A DNA stretch of 35,668 nucleotides from a virus: the IMG/VR virus record IMGVR_UViG_3300004806_000007, positions 1 through 35,668 of that record. The stretch is one strand, 5' to 3'. The translations under genes were made by a program, and so were the position numbers. Below the pieces are notes generated by a model. It had not been told where the DNA came from and searched no databases. It saw only the letters and a program-made list of their open reading frames with translations. Positions 33,919 to 35,668 of this stretch are shown here, in pieces (within the stretch, counting starts at the first letter, position 1; every line of letters starts with the position of its first letter).

Positions 33919-35668
33919 TTACTCTTTTAAAGTTTTGCCGTAATTAAGAAACTCGTTTATTTTATTCAATTTCTTAGCTGTTTGGCGTTTACCATATAAG
34001 TGTTTTGCAATCATTGCCGCAGGAATTGGTACGCCAGATAGAGCAGTTTGTGCGCCCATTTCTGCCAAACTAGCAAGAATAGTTGATGCCGTACCAGATG
34101 GGTTGGTTGTGCCTTGCGGTACAGTTTGTATATCTTTTGTCACTTCATTTAAAGTGCGATACTTAGCAGCTTGTTCTTTACCAAAAATAAAATCAAGTTT
34201 TCCAGACTTATCTAGTGCAGTAATTGTTTTATCTAACCCTGCTGTAGATACATAACGATTACCGTTAATGTCTAGTTGTACGCCTTTTGTGGCTTCGTTT
34301 TTAATTTTTTCAGCCAATGAACCACGCAATTCTCTAACAAGTTGCTGACCAGAATCACCCATTTTTTCAAGGCTATTAAACAAGCGCTCTACGCTTTGTC
34401 TTGAACCTGATAGTGATTTATCAACCAAGTTTTCAAAAGCTACTGTACGCTCGTTTGTGCCTTTCTTTAAGGATGTAATCTGACGCAATACAGGCGTGTT
34501 TTCAAATTCGTTTATGTAATTAGCGTATTCTTTTCTAGCAGCTTTATACAATTCGCCGCCTGCATCTTTTGTTATGCTATCTATTAAACTGTTGATGCGT
34601 CTGCCATATACAGCGTTTGGTGTGCCTGGCTCTGCCAAATTGTTTACCATCTGGCGAACTTGTTCTAAATCATTTAACGAAATAGTTTTATCTTCGCCAA
34701 TTAGATCAGACAATTTTTGTTGTACCGATTTAATGACTGGCGCATTAATTGATTCAGCTTTTAATCCATCAACGTATTCAGCAACTTTGCTTACATTAAT
34801 AGGCTCATTGAGTTCACCAGCATTTCTTGCTTGGTTATACGCTTGGTCAACAGTACGTTTTCTTGCAGCTTTATTTTCAGCAACAACATTGTGAAAGTGT
34901 TCGCCCATAGCGCCAGGGTCAACGCCTGTCATTTCTGCGCCAGTTTTTTCAATTGCTAAATCTAAGTTTTGTTGAATTTTGGCATTTTGATTTGCGTAAT
35001 GTTCTTGCAATGCTTGACCCAACACAGGGTCTTTAGCAGTTTCACGCGCAAATCTTACATCGGAAGGGTTTCTTGTTGCTTGGTCTTTGGATAAATCAAT
35101 CGGTATATCTAATTCGTTTGCTCTTGACTGACGTACCAAATCTGATTCAACAGATGCCGCACCCATACCAGTAGTACCACGTTCTGGTTTTTCAGCAAAT
35201 CTTTGTGTCCGTTCGCCAAATGCTTCTGTCAATTGTGGTTTAGCGCCAACTTCTTCGCCTGCTTTCAATGCGGCAAATTGATCTTGTAATGCTGTGGCTG
35301 CTTTTCCTTTAGGTGCGCCTGTTAATGCAATAGGCAATAAGTTAGCCAATGCTTCAACATCATTTCTAGGCACACCAAGAGCGTCTGCCGCATAATCAAC
35401 ACCACTACCAATTACCCTGCCAAGTCTTTGCAATAAAGCATTTTGGTAATCTGGACTGTTTTTGTCAACGCCAAGTTTTTCAGCTATAGATATAGGAAAT
35501 GAATCAGCAATAGCATTAGCAATTTCTTCTCGTTTTTCAGGAGGAAATATGCCAGGCATTGCTTCTTCGCCTAAATACATTGCCGCGGTTGCCCCAGACT
35601 TTGCTAATCCTGGAATCGTGCCAATAATTGCTTCAACGTTGCCAATTAAACTGCCAAACTTTTCTGAA
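33919..35668 (-). CDS. Ejection/internal virion protein with lytic transglycosylase domain, C-terminal part (same gene as 1-734)
   Basis: This is the rest of the 787-aa protein whose start is at 734. In the full protein, the internal Met at 35580 is residue 235. The region is largely helical and rich in Lys, Glu, Ala and Gln, without cysteine clusters. It has a conserved-looking central part (VKSVQQKLSDLIGE, NDLEQVRQMVNNL, YGRRINSLIDSI) and a short hydrophobic stretch near the C-terminus (TILASLAEMGAQTALSGVPIPAAM) that could contact membrane during ejection. Such long helical regions are typical of phage internal proteins. The stop at 33919 lies 4 bp from the start of the next gene, so the two are co-transcribed. 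Confidence 0.75.
   Translation of the reverse strand, partial: SEKFGSLIGNVEAIIGTIPGLAKSGATAAMYLGEEAMPGIFPPEKREEIANAIADSFPISIAEKLGVDKNSPDYQNALLQRLGRVIGSGVDYAADALGVPRNDVEALANLLPIALTGAPKGKAATALQDQFAALKAGEEVGAKPQLTEAFGERTQRFAEKPERGTTGMGAASVESDLVRQSRANELDIPIDLSKDQATRNPSDVRFARETAKDPVLGQALQEHYANQNAKIQQNLDLAIEKTGAEMTGVDPGAMGEHFHNVVAENKAARKRTVDQAYNQARNAGELNEPINVSKVAEYVDGLKAESINAPVIKSVQQKLSDLIGEDKTISLNDLEQVRQMVNNLAEPGTPNAVYGRRINSLIDSITKDAGGELYKAARKEYANYINEFENTPVLRQITSLKKGTNERTVAFENLVDKSLSGSRQSVERLFNSLEKMGDSGQQLVRELRGSLAEKIKNEATKGVQLDINGNRYVSTAGLDKTITALDKSGKLDFIFGKEQAAKYRTLNEVTKDIQTVPQGTTNPSGTASTILASLAEMGAQTALSGVPIPAAMIAKHLYGKRQTAKKLNKINEFLNYGKTLKE
35549..35668. repeat. Right copy of 120-bp terminal direct repeat
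   Basis: This is the exact second copy of bases 1-120. It lies inside the coding region of the transglycosylase-bearing ejection protein, so no coding interruption is created when the ends are joined. Confidence 0.95.

Overview
The window is one near-complete genome of a small tailed bacteriophage with a P22-like virion, so presumably a short-tailed (podovirus) particle. The first 120 bases are repeated exactly as the last 120 (1-120 = 35549-35668). One 787-codon gene reads straight across that join, so the unique genome is about 35,548 bp and closes into a circle, or is circularly permuted. Base composition is AT-rich. Most genes have AGG-type ribosome-binding sites. Several small proteins, and the cyanophage-like fibre-region protein at 7804-8148, are of types I associate with uncultured aquatic phages. 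The host is most likely an aquatic proteobacterium; this is inference, because no host marker is present.

Layout. (1) Minus strand, 21363 down to 1 and continuing through the junction to 32502, is the late region. In transcription order it holds RusA-like resolvase, small basic and zinc proteins, a GroES-like co-chaperonin, small and large terminase, P22-like portal, scaffold, major coat protein, small virion proteins, a glycosyltransferase, a cluster of fibre and adhesin genes, gp4-like and gp10-like head-tail closure proteins, a GNAT-like protein, three ejection-type proteins (the last with a lytic transglycosylase domain), and a lysis cassette (membrane/coiled-coil protein, holin, GH108 endolysin). 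(2) Plus strand 21455-22755 is a two-gene island: metallophosphoesterase and SprT-like metalloprotease. (3) Minus strand 28704-22729 is a leftward early operon of many tiny, overlapping genes plus a replication-like protein, an endonuclease VII, a C5 DNA methyltransferase and a Ref-type nuclease. (4) 28705-29427 holds no clear protein gene, but two putative minus-strand small RNAs, each with its own TATAAT box and terminator. (5) 29428-29652 (minus) is a Cro-like repressor, divergent from a plus-strand recombination operon (ERF annealing protein, SSB, PD-(D/E)XK exonuclease; 29753-31699) and a second small-gene operon (31847-32501).

Most notable: the major coat gene is split by a compact 267-nt group I intron (13447-13713). 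Its boundaries can be placed to the base from P1/P10 pairing and from the restored coat C-terminus. The methyltransferase gene is open in two reading frames over its whole length, and both frames look like recognisable phage proteins. An endonuclease VII gene sits just downstream of a remnant of the same methyltransferase start. Repeated GTTAAG(T/A)TRRCTT operators overlap three early promoters, with a palindromic -35 box shared by the divergent repressor and ERF promoters. One of the small RNAs has two mutually exclusive long helices, one of them followed by a U-run, which is the layout of a terminator/antiterminator switch.

I see a repressor-operator switch but no integrase, excisionase, partition or DNA polymerase gene. 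Lifestyle is therefore open: strictly lytic with a Cro-like early regulator, or an extrachromosomal temperate state.
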